Shown here piece by piece: positions 1 to 9,099 of a DNA stretch of 64,000 nt. This DNA is from Okeanomitos corallinicola TIOX110 (lineage in GTDB: Bacteria; Cyanobacteriota; Cyanobacteriia; Cyanobacteriales; Nostocaceae), in assembly GCF_038050375.1 (NCBI RefSeq), contig NZ_CP150886.1, positions 806,001 through 870,000 of the forward strand. The letters run 5' to 3'. The position numbers and the translations under genes were made by a program. The notes under the pieces were generated by a model that did not search any database, was not told where the DNA came from, and saw only the letters and a list, made by a program, of their open reading frames with translations. The first letter of the stretch is position 1. The number at the start of each line of letters is the position of its first letter.

Positions 1-1
1 T

Positions 2-613
2 AATAACTTTAATATTTATGGGGCGATCGCTCCAGATGGTTCAACAATTGAGCAACGTCTCAATGACCAAATGCTCCATCCCAATTTCCCAGTACCCTTA
101 CAAATCATGCAGGCCAATCTGAATTTTAACAACATTCAACCAGGCCAACCTATTCACATTGATGATATCACCATAGAAACAGCACATCTTAACCATCCAG
201 GGGAAGCCGTAGGATATCGAGTTAACTGGCGTGGTGGTGCTGCCGTTTACATCACAGACACTGAACATTTTCCGGATAAATTAGATGAAAATGTCTTGTG
301 GTTATCACGGAATGCAGATGTTTTGATTTACGATTCTACCTACACAGACGATGAATATTATTCATCCAAATCACCAAAAATAGGCTGGGGACATTCTACA
401 TGGCAAGAAGCTGTGAAAATAGCCCAAGCGGCCAATGTCAAAACCTTAGTTATATTCCATCACGATCCTGCTCACAAGGATGATTTCTTAGATAATGTAG
501 GTAAACAAGCAGCTGATAAATTTCCTGGGGCAATTATGGCTAGGGAGGGGTTAATACTTCAAGTTCCGGTTTTAGATTCCGTCTCTGAATCGTTACCTAT
601 AACTAAGTCTTGA
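2..613 (+). CDS. MBL-fold metal-dependent hydrolase, C-terminal part
   Basis: The reading frame is open from the left edge, so the N-terminus lies outside the window; an internal Met at 71 is not the true start. Visible are the later parts of a metallo-beta-lactamase fold: ETAHLNHPGEAVGY (a metal-ligand His region), VYITDTEHF, VLIYDSTYTDDEY and the closing FHHDPAHKDDF histidine. This matches the lactamase_B_2/PhnP-like branch of predicted phosphodiesterases or hydrolases; the HxHxDH motif would be upstream. Substrate is unknown. The stop is followed within 7 bases by a heptamer repeat array. Confidence 0.8.
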   Translation, partial: NNFNIYGAIAPDGSTIEQRLNDQMLHPNFPVPLQIMQANLNFNNIQPGQPIHIDDITIETAHLNHPGEAVGYRVNWRGGAAVYITDTEHFPDKLDENVLWLSRNADVLIYDSTYTDDEYYSSKSPKIGWGHSTWQEAVKIAQAANVKTLVIFHHDPAHKDDFLDNVGKQAADKFPGAIMAREGLILQVPVLDSVSESLPITKS

Positions 614-619
614 AATCAT

Positions 620-666
620 GACAGGTGACAGGTGACAGGTGACAGGTGACAGGTGACAGGTGACAG
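620..666. repeat. STRR heptamer array (gacaggt)n
   Basis: Six full and one partial copy of the 7-base unit gacaggt lie directly after the hydrolase stop. The same unit appears on the other strand near 14218-14254. Short tandemly repeated heptamers of this kind are typical of Nostocales genomes. Confidence 0.9.
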
Positions 667-829
667 TTTTTGTTAAATGCTTTTGAATTTAGGAAAGAAG
701 CGGAAAATTGACGTTGTAGAAATTGTGATAATTGTCAGAAATAGCTTTTAATGTCAGTCTTGATTATTTTCTGTTGGGAACTCTTCTATCACTGACCTGC
801 TAAAATAAACCTAAAATTCCAGAATCTAA

Positions 830-1936
830 GTGCTAAATTTGTCTCAAAATGGGTGTTCTGTGTGGGTTGCTGCTTCAATAGAACAGCTACTAACACCAAC
901 TGCTATTGCTCTTGGTAAGTTCGATGGTGTTCATCTTGGTCATCAAAGAGTAATTCAACCAATTTTGCATTCAGTTGTCGGTAAACAGAGGCGGGAAGAT
1001 AGGAAAAAATTATCAGAAGACCTACCTAGTCATCCAACTGAATTATCAACTTTATCAGCACCCCAAAAATCTATATATTCTACCGTTGTCACCTTCGATC
1101 CCCATCCCCAGGAGTTTTTTAGCGGCCAACGTCGCTCCTTGTTAACACCCCTAGAAGAAAAAGTAGAACAATTGCGATCGCTAGGTGTACAACAACTTGT
1201 ATTATTACCTTTTAATCAAGAATTATCCGCCCTTTCTCCAGAAGATTTTGTGGAGAAAGTCATTGTCCAACAGCTGCAATGTCGAAAAATTAGTGTTGGG
1301 GAAGATTTCTGTTTTGGGAAAAAACGTGTGGGTACAGCGAAAGATTTGCAGAAAATAGCCGCCCGGTACGATATACCAGTCACCATAGTTCCAATTCAAA
1401 CTGATACAAATAACCTACCAAAAAATACTGATTGCACTCACAATAGTGGGTTAATGGAAGATGGACGTATCAGTACCTCATCAATTCGCCAAAGTTTAGA
1501 AACTGGAGATATTACCAAAGCTAACCGTCTATTAGGCAGACCTTACAGCTTAATTGGTGAAGTTGTGACAGGACAAAAATTAGGAAGAACCATTGGTTTT
1601 CCCACCGCTAATCTACAACCACCAACAGAGAAATTTTTACCCTGTCAAGGAGTTTATGCGGTTAAAGTTCTCATCCCTAGCGAAACTCCTAATAATGAAC
1701 CTATACAAAAAATGGGGGTAATGAACATTGGCAATCGTCCCACCGTCAACGGTACAAATTCATCTATAGAAGTACATTTATTTGATTGGTCTGGTGACTT
1801 GTACGGTCAAAAAATAGTAGTAGAATTAGTAAAATTTTTACGTCCTGAACAAAAATTTTCTGATTTAGAAGCCCTGAAAAACCAAATTCAACTTGACAGC
1901 ACTATAGCTAGAGAAGTTTTAATTGGTCAATACTGA
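830..1936 (+). CDS. ribF: Bifunctional riboflavin kinase / FMN adenylyltransferase
   Basis: Makes FMN from riboflavin and then FAD, in the cytoplasm. The N-terminal nucleotidyltransferase motif GKFDGVHLGH is at about residues 29-38, TFDPHP follows, and ISTSSIRQ is the second adenylyltransferase signature. The C-terminal riboflavin kinase domain shows GRTIGFPTANL, GVYAV and the NIGNRPT and EVHLFDW motifs. Start is GTG. The protein (368 aa) is longer than many RibF because of a charged, low-complexity stretch of roughly 35 residues between GHQRVIQ and TFDPHP. It stands alone, with STRR DNA on both sides. Confidence 0.95.
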   Translation: MLNLSQNGCSVWVAASIEQLLTPTAIALGKFDGVHLGHQRVIQPILHSVVGKQRREDRKKLSEDLPSHPTELSTLSAPQKSIYSTVVTFDPHPQEFFSGQRRSLLTPLEEKVEQLRSLGVQQLVLLPFNQELSALSPEDFVEKVIVQQLQCRKISVGEDFCFGKKRVGTAKDLQKIAARYDIPVTIVPIQTDTNNLPKNTDCTHNSGLMEDGRISTSSIRQSLETGDITKANRLLGRPYSLIGEVVTGQKLGRTIGFPTANLQPPTEKFLPCQGVYAVKVLIPSETPNNEPIQKMGVMNIGNRPTVNGTNSSIEVHLFDWSGDLYGQKIVVELVKFLRPEQKFSDLEALKNQIQLDSTIAREVLIGQY

Positions 1937-1971
1937 ATTTGGATAATTACCAGGGAACAATGTATATATTG

Positions 1972-2038
1972 GTGATTAGTGATTGGGAAATATATGTTAC
2001 CCATTACCCATTACCTATTACCCATTACCCATTACCTA
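1972..2038. repeat. STRR array between ribF and the MoxR gene
   Basis: Heptamer-type repeats (ttaccca/ttaccta units, preceded by ggtgatta-like units) fill the spacer. They read through in the MoxR frame as repeated LPITHY, which is an artefact and not protein. Confidence 0.85.
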
Positions 2039-2044
2039 GTCAGT

Positions 2045-2953
2045 ATGAGAGAAAAAATTGACGCTTTAACACAAAATCTAGCTCGTACCATCGTTGGTAA
2101 AAATGAGGCAGTACGTTTAGTATTAGTAGCTTTACTTGGTGGTGGTCATGCCTTGTTAGAAGATGTACCAGGAGTTGGTAAAACCCTGCTGGCTAAATCT
2201 TTAGCGCGTTCTGTAGACGGTAAATTTCAAAGATTACAATGTACCCCGGATTTACTCCCCACAGATATTACAGGTACAAATATTTGGAATCCCAAAACAG
2301 GCGAATTTTCCTTTATGCCAGGGCCGATATTTGCCAATGTGCTGTTAGCAGATGAAATTAACCGCGCTACTCCCCGTACTCAGTCAGCTTTGCTGGAAGT
2401 AATGGAAGAACGTCAAGTAACAATTGATGGTGTATCCCGTCTTGTTCCTCAACCTTTCTTTGTGATTGCAACTCAAAACCCCGTCGAATATCAAGGTACA
2501 TTCCCCTTACCAGAAGCACAGATGGATAGATTTATGTTGTCCTTGAGTTTGGGTTATCCCTCTGAGTCAGAAGAAATGCAAATGTTGCAAAATTTCCAAC
2601 AAGGTGTCCAACTAAGTGATTTACAACCCTGCATTAGTTTAGAAGAAGTAGCTCAATTACGCCAACTTTGTTCACAGGTAAATATAGATAAATCCTTACA
2701 ACAATACATTTTAGATTTAGTGCGGACTACTAGACAGGATGAAGAAATTACTTTAGGTGTGAGTCCTCGTGGTACGGTGGCATTACAAAAAGCATCCCAA
2801 GCATTAGCATTTATTTTAGATAGAGATTATGTGATTCCCGATGATGTGAAATTTTTAGCGCCTTATATTTTAAGTCATCGTTTAATTCCTAGAGGTGGTA
2901 GGAATGCTAAAACAGTAGTTGATAGGATTTTGCGGTCTGTGGCAATTCCTTAA
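2045..2953 (+). CDS. MoxR-family AAA+ ATPase
   Basis: An AAA_3-type ATPase of about 302 aa. It has Walker A in LEDVPGVGKTLLAK, Walker B in VLLADEINRATP, then ALLEVMEERQVTIDG, sensor ATQNPVEYQGTFPLPEAQMDRF and the C-terminal lid SPRGTVALQKASQA. MoxR ATPases are chaperone-like and usually work with DUF58/VWA proteins; no such partner lies next to it here. An upstream in-frame start at 1979 would only add residues encoded by the STRR array, so ATG 2045 is chosen. Confidence 0.93.
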   Translation: MREKIDALTQNLARTIVGKNEAVRLVLVALLGGGHALLEDVPGVGKTLLAKSLARSVDGKFQRLQCTPDLLPTDITGTNIWNPKTGEFSFMPGPIFANVLLADEINRATPRTQSALLEVMEERQVTIDGVSRLVPQPFFVIATQNPVEYQGTFPLPEAQMDRFMLSLSLGYPSESEEMQMLQNFQQGVQLSDLQPCISLEEVAQLRQLCSQVNIDKSLQQYILDLVRTTRQDEEITLGVSPRGTVALQKASQALAFILDRDYVIPDDVKFLAPYILSHRLIPRGGRNAKTVVDRILRSVAIP

Positions 2954-2995
2954 TTTTATTATCCCTCTCTGCGTCTTTGCGTGAGAAAACAAAAA

Positions 2996-3048
2996 AGCGA
3001 CTAGAAGTCGTGGCTAAACAGAGAAAACCCACCTGCGTGGGTTTCAAA
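2996..3048. repeat. Small dispersed double-hairpin repeat
   Basis: Two stems: cgact/agtcg at 2998-3002/3006-3010 and aaacccac/gtgggttt at 3025-3032/3037-3044. The form resembles a dispersed REP-like repeat I know from Nostocales genomes. It abuts the decayed transposase fragment. Confidence 0.6.
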
Positions 3049-3069
3049 CTCTTGATTTTTACATCAGTA

Positions 3070-3303
3070 TATTTTGAAACAATCGCCTGTGAACATCTGG
3101 TAGGAACAGTAGTAAAACCAGAATATCTCAACGACGATAAATTGGGGAGAGTCATAGATAAACTATTTATAAAAGAATTGGATATAATATTTTTTATTAT
3201 TGCCTTAAAAGCCGCTCGAAAATGTGGAGTATCACTATCAACATCACACCTAGACTCATCATGCTTTGGTCAAATAGCAGTAGAATATCAAGAACAATAT
3301 TAA
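3070..3303 (+). pseudogene. Fragment of IS1634-type (DUF4277) transposase
   Basis: An open stretch from 2977 to 3303 whose second half reads like the N-terminal DUF4277 region of IS1634-family transposases: ACEHLVG, then KPEYLNDDKLGRVIDKLF, then IALKAARKCGV and STSHLDSS. The family continues for several hundred more residues (the DDE core), which are missing here. The first about 30 codons come from the neighbouring hairpin repeat, not from the transposase. So this is a remnant truncated at both ends. Identification rests on remembered family motifs. Confidence 0.65.
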
Positions 3304-3313
3304 ACATAGAAAA

Positions 3314-4132
3314 TTAAATTAATTGGAAACCTCCTAAGTTTAACAAAATCTGAGCAAATGGAGATTTTTCACAGTTAGTAAATCCTACTGTCAAATAACT
3401 TTTTTTAAATTCTTTAAATCCTGGTTGGTTGTTAAGAATAATGTAAGGTTCAATAAACATTTTAGAGTTGCCTCCATATACTATATGATCTTGTACATAA
3501 CCATGATTAAGTTCGCAACCATAAGGAATAAAACAGCTTATCAATATATAGATTTTTTCATGTTTGAACATAATCAACTCAGACAAGTTATCATAATTTG
3601 CTCTTACATAATCCTCATAATTTCCAGAAGCTATTAAAAAAATAGGACGTTGATTTTCAATAGCTTTATTTATTAAAGTTATCTTACTTACACTTGTATT
3701 AATTGATAATTCTTCCCCATCTTCTGCATCAAAATGTGGACAATATCCTGCTGTTGCGACTTGATGAGTTTGAATATAAACTCCTCCAAGTGATAATTTA
3801 GGCTGAATTTTTACAGCTTTTCTGTTGAGTTCTGGTTGATAATAATTAATAGCTTGCTTTTCTAGTATTCTAAGATTTTCTGCAAGATTAGAAATTTTAT
3901 TTAATAAATCTTCGGTGACAACTCGATAACGGATAATAGCATTTTCAATTTCTGCAAATTCTGATTGACGATGATGATTTAGGTGACGATTTCTCAAATT
4001 ATGAGAAAGTCCTATATACATAACGGGAGAATCACCATTACCAACATAATAAATACCTGGTTTTGTAGGTAAATCCTTACGTTGATGATATGGCAAGAAT
4101 GGCATTTCTTTGTAATTGAGATTTAGCTTCAT
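3314..4132 (-). CDS. GIY-YIG domain protein
   Basis: 272 aa. A GIY-YIG nuclease-like domain occupies about residues 20-105: KPGIYYV, then VMYIGLSHNLRNR, and the late INYYQPELNRK that holds the usual Glu/Asn positions. The remaining about 165 residues match nothing I recognise. This looks like the GIY-YIG proteins scattered in cyanobacterial accessory DNA, not UvrC. DNA cleavage is inferred from the family only. It is tail-adjacent to the decayed transposase. Confidence 0.75.
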   Translation of the reverse strand: MKLNLNYKEMPFLPYHQRKDLPTKPGIYYVGNGDSPVMYIGLSHNLRNRHLNHHRQSEFAEIENAIIRYRVVTEDLLNKISNLAENLRILEKQAINYYQPELNRKAVKIQPKLSLGGVYIQTHQVATAGYCPHFDAEDGEELSINTSVSKITLINKAIENQRPIFLIASGNYEDYVRANYDNLSELIMFKHEKIYILISCFIPYGCELNHGYVQDHIVYGGNSKMFIEPYIILNNQPGFKEFKKSYLTVGFTNCEKSPFAQILLNLGGFQLI

Positions 4133-4138
4133 ATTTAA

Positions 4139-4444
4139 TTAGCGTTTGTAGCAACTGATAAACTCTCTAAATACCCAACCCCAAACCCTATATTTACCCT
4201 TGTGATAACCAGATATTTTTGTCCAAGGTCTTCCTTTATTATCATAGGCAATTTCTAGAATGTAAACTTCCTTGCCATTTTTCAATTGATTTATAATTTT
4301 ACCATTGGGGACATCTCTTACATTCAAAGGAGTATCTGTAGGGTCAGTAACTTTACAAACTTCCTCAGCTTTCGCTGGTGAAATTACAGCATTAACACCA
4401 CCAAATAAAACTAAAGAGACAACCAAATAAGACCACACTTTCAT
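4139..4444 (-). CDS. Secreted SH3b-domain small protein
   Basis: 101 aa. An N-terminal hydrophobic signal segment (residues about 4-24, ending PAKA) is a likely Sec cleavage site. The mature part has the bacterial SH3 pattern DTPLNVRDVPNGKIINQLKNG...WTKISG...WGWVF, with cysteines near both ends that could form a disulfide. SH3b domains often bind cell wall or protein surfaces. A ggaaa ribosome site lies just before the ATG. Confidence 0.8.
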   Translation of the reverse strand: MKVWSYLVVSLVLFGGVNAVISPAKAEEVCKVTDPTDTPLNVRDVPNGKIINQLKNGKEVYILEIAYDNKGRPWTKISGYHKGKYRVWGWVFREFISCYKR

Positions 4445-4490
4445 AAAAATTTTTCCTTACTTTTAAAAAGTATTGTATTTCATCAGTTAA

Positions 4491-4700
4491 TCAATCCGCA
4501 ACATTACTTGATGAATTAGTAAAAATTTCCTCAACACCTTGACGAATAGCATCTTCCATATCTTCCAGCGTTGCAGGTTCACCATCAGATTTCAAACAAC
4601 CTGCGACATCCTCCAACTTAGTTACCACAAAAGGCTTTTTAGTTTTTAATAAGGCTGGTTTTGTTGTAGTAAATTCTAACTCAATGAGAAATTTTGACAT
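4491..4700 (-). CDS. Small antitoxin-like protein
   Basis: 69 aa from ATG 4700, chosen because ggaaatcaat precedes it; an upstream in-frame ATG at 4733 would give 80 aa. The body contains DVAGCLKSDGEPATLEDMEDAIRQGV, a pattern I associate with small cyanobacterial antitoxin-like proteins, but I cannot name the family. It overlaps the end of the DUF2442 gene by about 20 bases, so they are translationally coupled. Confidence 0.6.
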   Translation of the reverse strand: MSKFLIELEFTTTKPALLKTKKPFVVTKLEDVAGCLKSDGEPATLEDMEDAIRQGVEEIFTNSSSNVAD

Positions 4701-4971
4701 ATTGATTTCCATGATAGGTAGAAATAGGTTCACCAGTAATTACAGAATAAAGAACATCGGGATCTAAATCTGCTCCATTATCCCAATAAATTGTTCCCCA
4801 TTCAAGGTTAACTTTCACAGTTTTAAAAAATTCTAAATCCTGTAAAGTTTGAAAAACTCCAGTAAATTCAACTAATTGACTAACATCAACAATACCTTCT
4901 TTACCATCTGCAAATTTCAGATAGAGTTGATAGTTCTCTTGAGGAATGACTTCTATAATATCTTGCAACAT
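4681..4971 (-). CDS. DUF2442 protein
   Basis: 96 aa with the DUF2442 pattern: YQLYLKFADGKEGIVDVSQL, GVFQTLQD...FFKTVKVN, GTIYWDNGADLDPDVLY. DUF2442 proteins usually lie next to DUF4160 proteins in small toxin-antitoxin-like pairs. Here the DUF4160 gene is on the same strand 1.4 kb upstream, with a TnpB element between. Function is not established. Confidence 0.85.
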   Translation of the reverse strand: MLQDIIEVIPQENYQLYLKFADGKEGIVDVSQLVEFTGVFQTLQDLEFFKTVKVNLEWGTIYWDNGADLDPDVLYSVITGEPISTYHGNQYVKISH

Positions 4972-4991
4972 AATTTACCAAAAAAATGGGT

Positions 4992-5138
4992 CTAAAGCCC
5001 CGTCCTTCTAGGACGGCTTTTCTTTAAATTGCGGATCAACTCTCTAAGTACATCATTTTGAGTACGGCTTGTTTCTGAGCAATACTCCACAAGTAGTTTA
5101 TATTCCTCCTCTGAACATCTGATAGTTAATTTTTTCAT
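4992..5138 (-). CDS. 48-aa ribbon-helix-helix-like protein inside the TnpB element
   Basis: Starts MKKLTIRCSEEEYKLLVEYC and continues SETSRTQNDVLRELIRNLKK before a basic tail. The short beta strand (KLTIRC) followed by two helices is the CopG/RHH pattern of a small DNA-binding protein. It is divergent from tnpB with only 38 bases between starts, so it could bind and repress the shared promoter region. Its last codons are encoded by the left-end hairpin of the element, so ORF and transposon end are fused. Confidence 0.65.
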   Translation of the reverse strand: MKKLTIRCSEEEYKLLVEYCSETSRTQNDVLRELIRNLKKSRPRRTGL

Positions 5139-5164
5139 GCCGTCATATTGCCGTTAACTTGTGA

Positions 5165-5170
5165 TATAAT
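5165..5170 (+). promoter_or_regulatory. Candidate -10 box of tnpB
   Basis: A perfect tataat preceded by tga (extended -10 form) lies only 6 bases before the tnpB ATG. A transcript starting at the usual distance would begin at or next to the start codon, so the tnpB message may be leaderless. Confidence 0.4.
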
Positions 5171-5176
5171 ACTAGC

Positions 5177-6325
5177 ATGAAAACACTAAAGTTTAAGTTA
5201 TACGAACACAAAAGGAATAGACACCTCAAGCGAATGATTAATGCCGCAGGGGTGATCTACAACCATTGTATTGCCCTGCATAAACGGTATTACCGAATGT
5301 GGGGTAAACACTTAAACTGTGCAAAACTTCAGTCGCATATTGCCAAACTAAGAAAACGCAATGCTTTCTGGCAGTCATTAGGTTCTCAGGCAGTACAAGA
5401 TATTTGTCAAAGAATAGACAAAGCATACCAATTATTCTTTAAACACAACAAAAAAGGAGTGAGACCACCAGGGTTTAAGAAAGTTAAGAAATATAAATCT
5501 TTCACTCTTAAACAAGCTGGTTATAAATTATTGGATGGTAATAGAGTAAAAATCGGGAATCGAGTTTATCAATTTTGGAAATCTAGAGAAATAGAAGGAA
5601 AGATTAAAACAATAACCATAAAGCGTACCGCATTAGGTGAAATGTTTATGGTTATTGTAGTTGATAATGAGCTAGAACCAGAAATCAAATCAACGACTGG
5701 TAAGATAGCGGGGTTTGATTTTGGATTAAAAACCTTCCTGACTTGTTCTGATGGAACTAAAATTGATTCTCCAGAGTTTCTAAAACAATCTCTAAATGCT
5801 ATTAAGAAAGCTAGTAGACATCATTCCAAAAAGGTAAAAGGTTCAAACAACAGAGAAGGAGCTAGAAAGAATTTAGTTCGTAAACACGAAGATGTTTGTA
5901 ACAGAAGACGTGATTGGTTTTGGAAACTAGCGCATACATTGACTGACAAGTTTGATGTTTTATGTTTTGAAACTTTAAACCTCAAAGTTATGCAACGTCT
6001 TTGGGGTAGAAAAATATCAGACTTAGCTTTTGGAGAATTTATACAAATATTAGAATGGGTAGCCAAAAAGAAAAACAAACAACTTGTTTTTGTGGATAGG
6101 TGGTATCCATCTAGTAAAACTTGTTCTTGCTGTGGTCATGTTTTAGAAAGTCTAGATTTGGCGATTAGACAGTGGCGTTGTCCATCTTGTAATTCAGTCA
6201 ATGGACGTGATGAAAACGCTGCTAGAAATATTCAAATGGTTGGGGCATCAACCATTGGTTTAGGCGATGTGAGACTGGCTATAGCCAGCAATTGCTGTTT
6301 GACCCCAGAATCCTCACCCTTTTAG
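5177..6325 (+). CDS. tnpB: RNA-guided endonuclease TnpB (OrfB_IS605)
   Basis: 382 aa, apparently intact. N-terminal MKTLKFKLYEHKRNRHLKR helix-turn-helix-like region, then the split RuvC core with all three acidic residues: D181 in GFDFG, E265 in LCFETLN and D345 in NGRDENAARN. The zinc ribbon is CSCCGH...WRCPSC. TnpB is an RNA-guided nuclease that uses a guide RNA from the right end of its element and promotes retention of the transposon. No tnpA accompanies it. Confidence 0.93.
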   Translation: MKTLKFKLYEHKRNRHLKRMINAAGVIYNHCIALHKRYYRMWGKHLNCAKLQSHIAKLRKRNAFWQSLGSQAVQDICQRIDKAYQLFFKHNKKGVRPPGFKKVKKYKSFTLKQAGYKLLDGNRVKIGNRVYQFWKSREIEGKIKTITIKRTALGEMFMVIVVDNELEPEIKSTTGKIAGFDFGLKTFLTCSDGTKIDSPEFLKQSLNAIKKASRHHSKKVKGSNNREGARKNLVRKHEDVCNRRRDWFWKLAHTLTDKFDVLCFETLNLKVMQRLWGRKISDLAFGEFIQILEWVAKKKNKQLVFVDRWYPSSKTCSCCGHVLESLDLAIRQWRCPSCNSVNGRDENAARNIQMVGASTIGLGDVRLAIASNCCLTPESSPF

Positions 6326-6338
6326 GGTGGGGAGTATG

Positions 6339-6599
6339 TCAATCTAATGGTTCGATTTTCTCTAAAGAATCATTTTGTCTAGCCAAGTTCCAGTTTTTGA
6401 GAAGTTCTGATTTGTGGATTGCTGCCCATTCAATTACTAAACCTAAAACTCTAGGACTAAGTTTACCTTCTAAAATTGATAATGTTTCTATATCAATAAT
6501 TGCCTTTTGTTGATTATAACGAACGTGAAAATGTGGTGGAGGATGATCATTATAATACATGGTAATAATAATTCCTAAAAAACGGCAAACTTCCGGCAT
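6339..6599 (-). CDS. DUF4160 protein
   Basis: 86 aa from the ATG at 6599 (MPEVCRFLGIII), the start usual for the family and preceded by cagg; an upstream ATG at 6635 would add 12 residues. The core NDHPPPHFHVRY is the DUF4160 signature. It normally forms a two-gene unit with DUF2442. Its stop codon lies within about 10 bases of the right-end hairpin of the TnpB element, so the insertion fell exactly behind this gene and cut it off from its partner. Confidence 0.85.
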   Translation of the reverse strand: MPEVCRFLGIIITMYYNDHPPPHFHVRYNQQKAIIDIETLSILEGKLSPRVLGLVIEWAAIHKSELLKNWNLARQNDSLEKIEPLD

Positions 6600-6680
6600 T
6601 CCATTACCTGATAATATATTTTTTTTAATCATCATATTTTAGCATATTCTCTTTCTTTGCACCTCTGCGTGAGAAAACAA

Positions 6681-6710
6681 AAAAAAGGACGAACCCAAAA
6701 AGTCCGTCCT
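6681..6710 (-). terminator. Rho-independent-type terminator of chlN
   Basis: Read on the minus strand, aggacg/cgtcct stems at 6705-6710 and 6686-6691 are followed by a run of at least eight T. It lies 27 bases behind the chlN stop. Confidence 0.8.
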
Positions 6711-6736
6711 AAAATTGCCAAAGAAAACGCAAAACT

Positions 6737-8140
<1,404 letters not shown>

Positions 8141-8240
8141 TTAAATATTCTCCCCTTAAATAAGGTTTACAAGTTAGTTATCAGGAAGCAGGAGTATGGT
8201 TTACGGGACGTAGCACTATTTGGAATCAGAATTTATTTTT

Positions 8241-8268
8241 CTCCCCATCTCCCCATCTCCCCATCTCC
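8241..8268. repeat. Tandem 8-base repeat (ctccccat)n
   Basis: Three and a half copies of ctccccat lie in the spacer between the DUF5331 gene and chlN, inside what should be one transcript. Confidence 0.85.
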
Positions 8269-8289
8269 TACTGTTCCCTGATAACCGAT

Positions 8290-9069
8290 TTAATTATTGG
8301 GGAAGAGACGAGCCATTTCCGACTCATCAAAGACCTCAGAAGGCAGTTCTTCACCTAAAAGGCTATTATTTTCTTCACCCTCATTTAGCGATGTTTCATC
8401 ACCCCAAACATCAGAGATGACATCCCGAAATTCATTCTCATCGGGTTGATTGAGTTCATCAAATCCATTGTTATCAGCGATATTAAAATCACCTAAACCA
8501 TCATCATTGTTGTCCTCTGTCAAACTGATAGACTCAAAGGACATTTCCCCAAAATCATCTCCTGTATCCAAATCAGATGGTGGTTGGAAATCCTGTGTAA
8601 TGCTGTCTTCAGATAAAGACACATCATCAAAGGCATTTTCATCCACATCATCCATTTTGAACTCGTGAACAGCGACTTGTTCTTCCATGCTGAAATCATC
8701 ATCTACTGATGGTTGCACGTCAGAAATTTCTTCTGTCACCTCTGGAGACCCATTTGAGTAAATCTCTGGTTCTTGCATCGGACTCAACCGATTACCAAGG
8801 CTAATATCTGGATCAAAATGTAAACCCAAGACATCAATCAAAGTATCAGCGTCTGGATTTAACTTTGCAAACGGAAACATCAACTGAGCTAGTTTTGGCT
8901 CTAGAGCATTGACTACACCCAAAATTAGATAGGAAGAAGGACGCTTCCCTCCATCAGGGGTATAAACCGATTCTATGGTCATTTGCAAGGTAATCCAATC
9001 GCGGTTGGCTTGAAAGAATTGCAACCACTTTTGTTTAATTGAATCCGTAAAACTATCAAAGAACGCCAT
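8290..9069 (-). CDS. DUF5331 protein between chlL and chlN
   Basis: 259 aa from ATG 9069, which has a strong ggagg site 6 bases upstream; an ATG at 9081 would add MEDN. The first about 110 residues (FFDSFTDSIKQKWLQFFQ...) form the conserved cyanobacterial domain. The rest is very acidic and probably disordered, rich in D, E, S and N. As I recall, the gene stands between chlL and chlN in other Nostocales too, which suggests a role linked to dark chlorophyll synthesis, but none is known to me. Confidence 0.85.
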   Translation of the reverse strand: MAFFDSFTDSIKQKWLQFFQANRDWITLQMTIESVYTPDGGKRPSSYLILGVVNALEPKLAQLMFPFAKLNPDADTLIDVLGLHFDPDISLGNRLSPMQEPEIYSNGSPEVTEEISDVQPSVDDDFSMEEQVAVHEFKMDDVDENAFDDVSLSEDSITQDFQPPSDLDTGDDFGEMSFESISLTEDNNDDGLGDFNIADNNGFDELNQPDENEFRDVISDVWGDETSLNEGEENNSLLGEELPSEVFDESEMARLFPNN

Positions 9070-9099
9070 ATTGTCCTCCATGCTGAAGAGGTAATTGTT

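Larger units (their letters stand above)
4992..6340 (+). mobile_element. TnpB-only IS200/IS605-group element (IS1341-like)
   Basis: Approximate limits. At the left end a hairpin, ccgtcc/ggacgg at 5000-5005/5011-5016. At the right end a hairpin of 9 pairs at 6312-6320/6324-6332 that overlaps the tnpB stop. Inside are tnpB and a small divergent ORF; there is no tnpA, so the element depends on another Y1 transposase to move. ttac just left of the left end (4974-4977) is a candidate target/TAM tetramer. It sits between the DUF2442 and DUF4160 genes. Confidence 0.7.

Noticed and set aside
2907-3155. 82-codon minus-strand frame over the MoxR gene end
   Set aside because: Antisense shadow of the MoxR end, the hairpin repeat and the transposase fragment.
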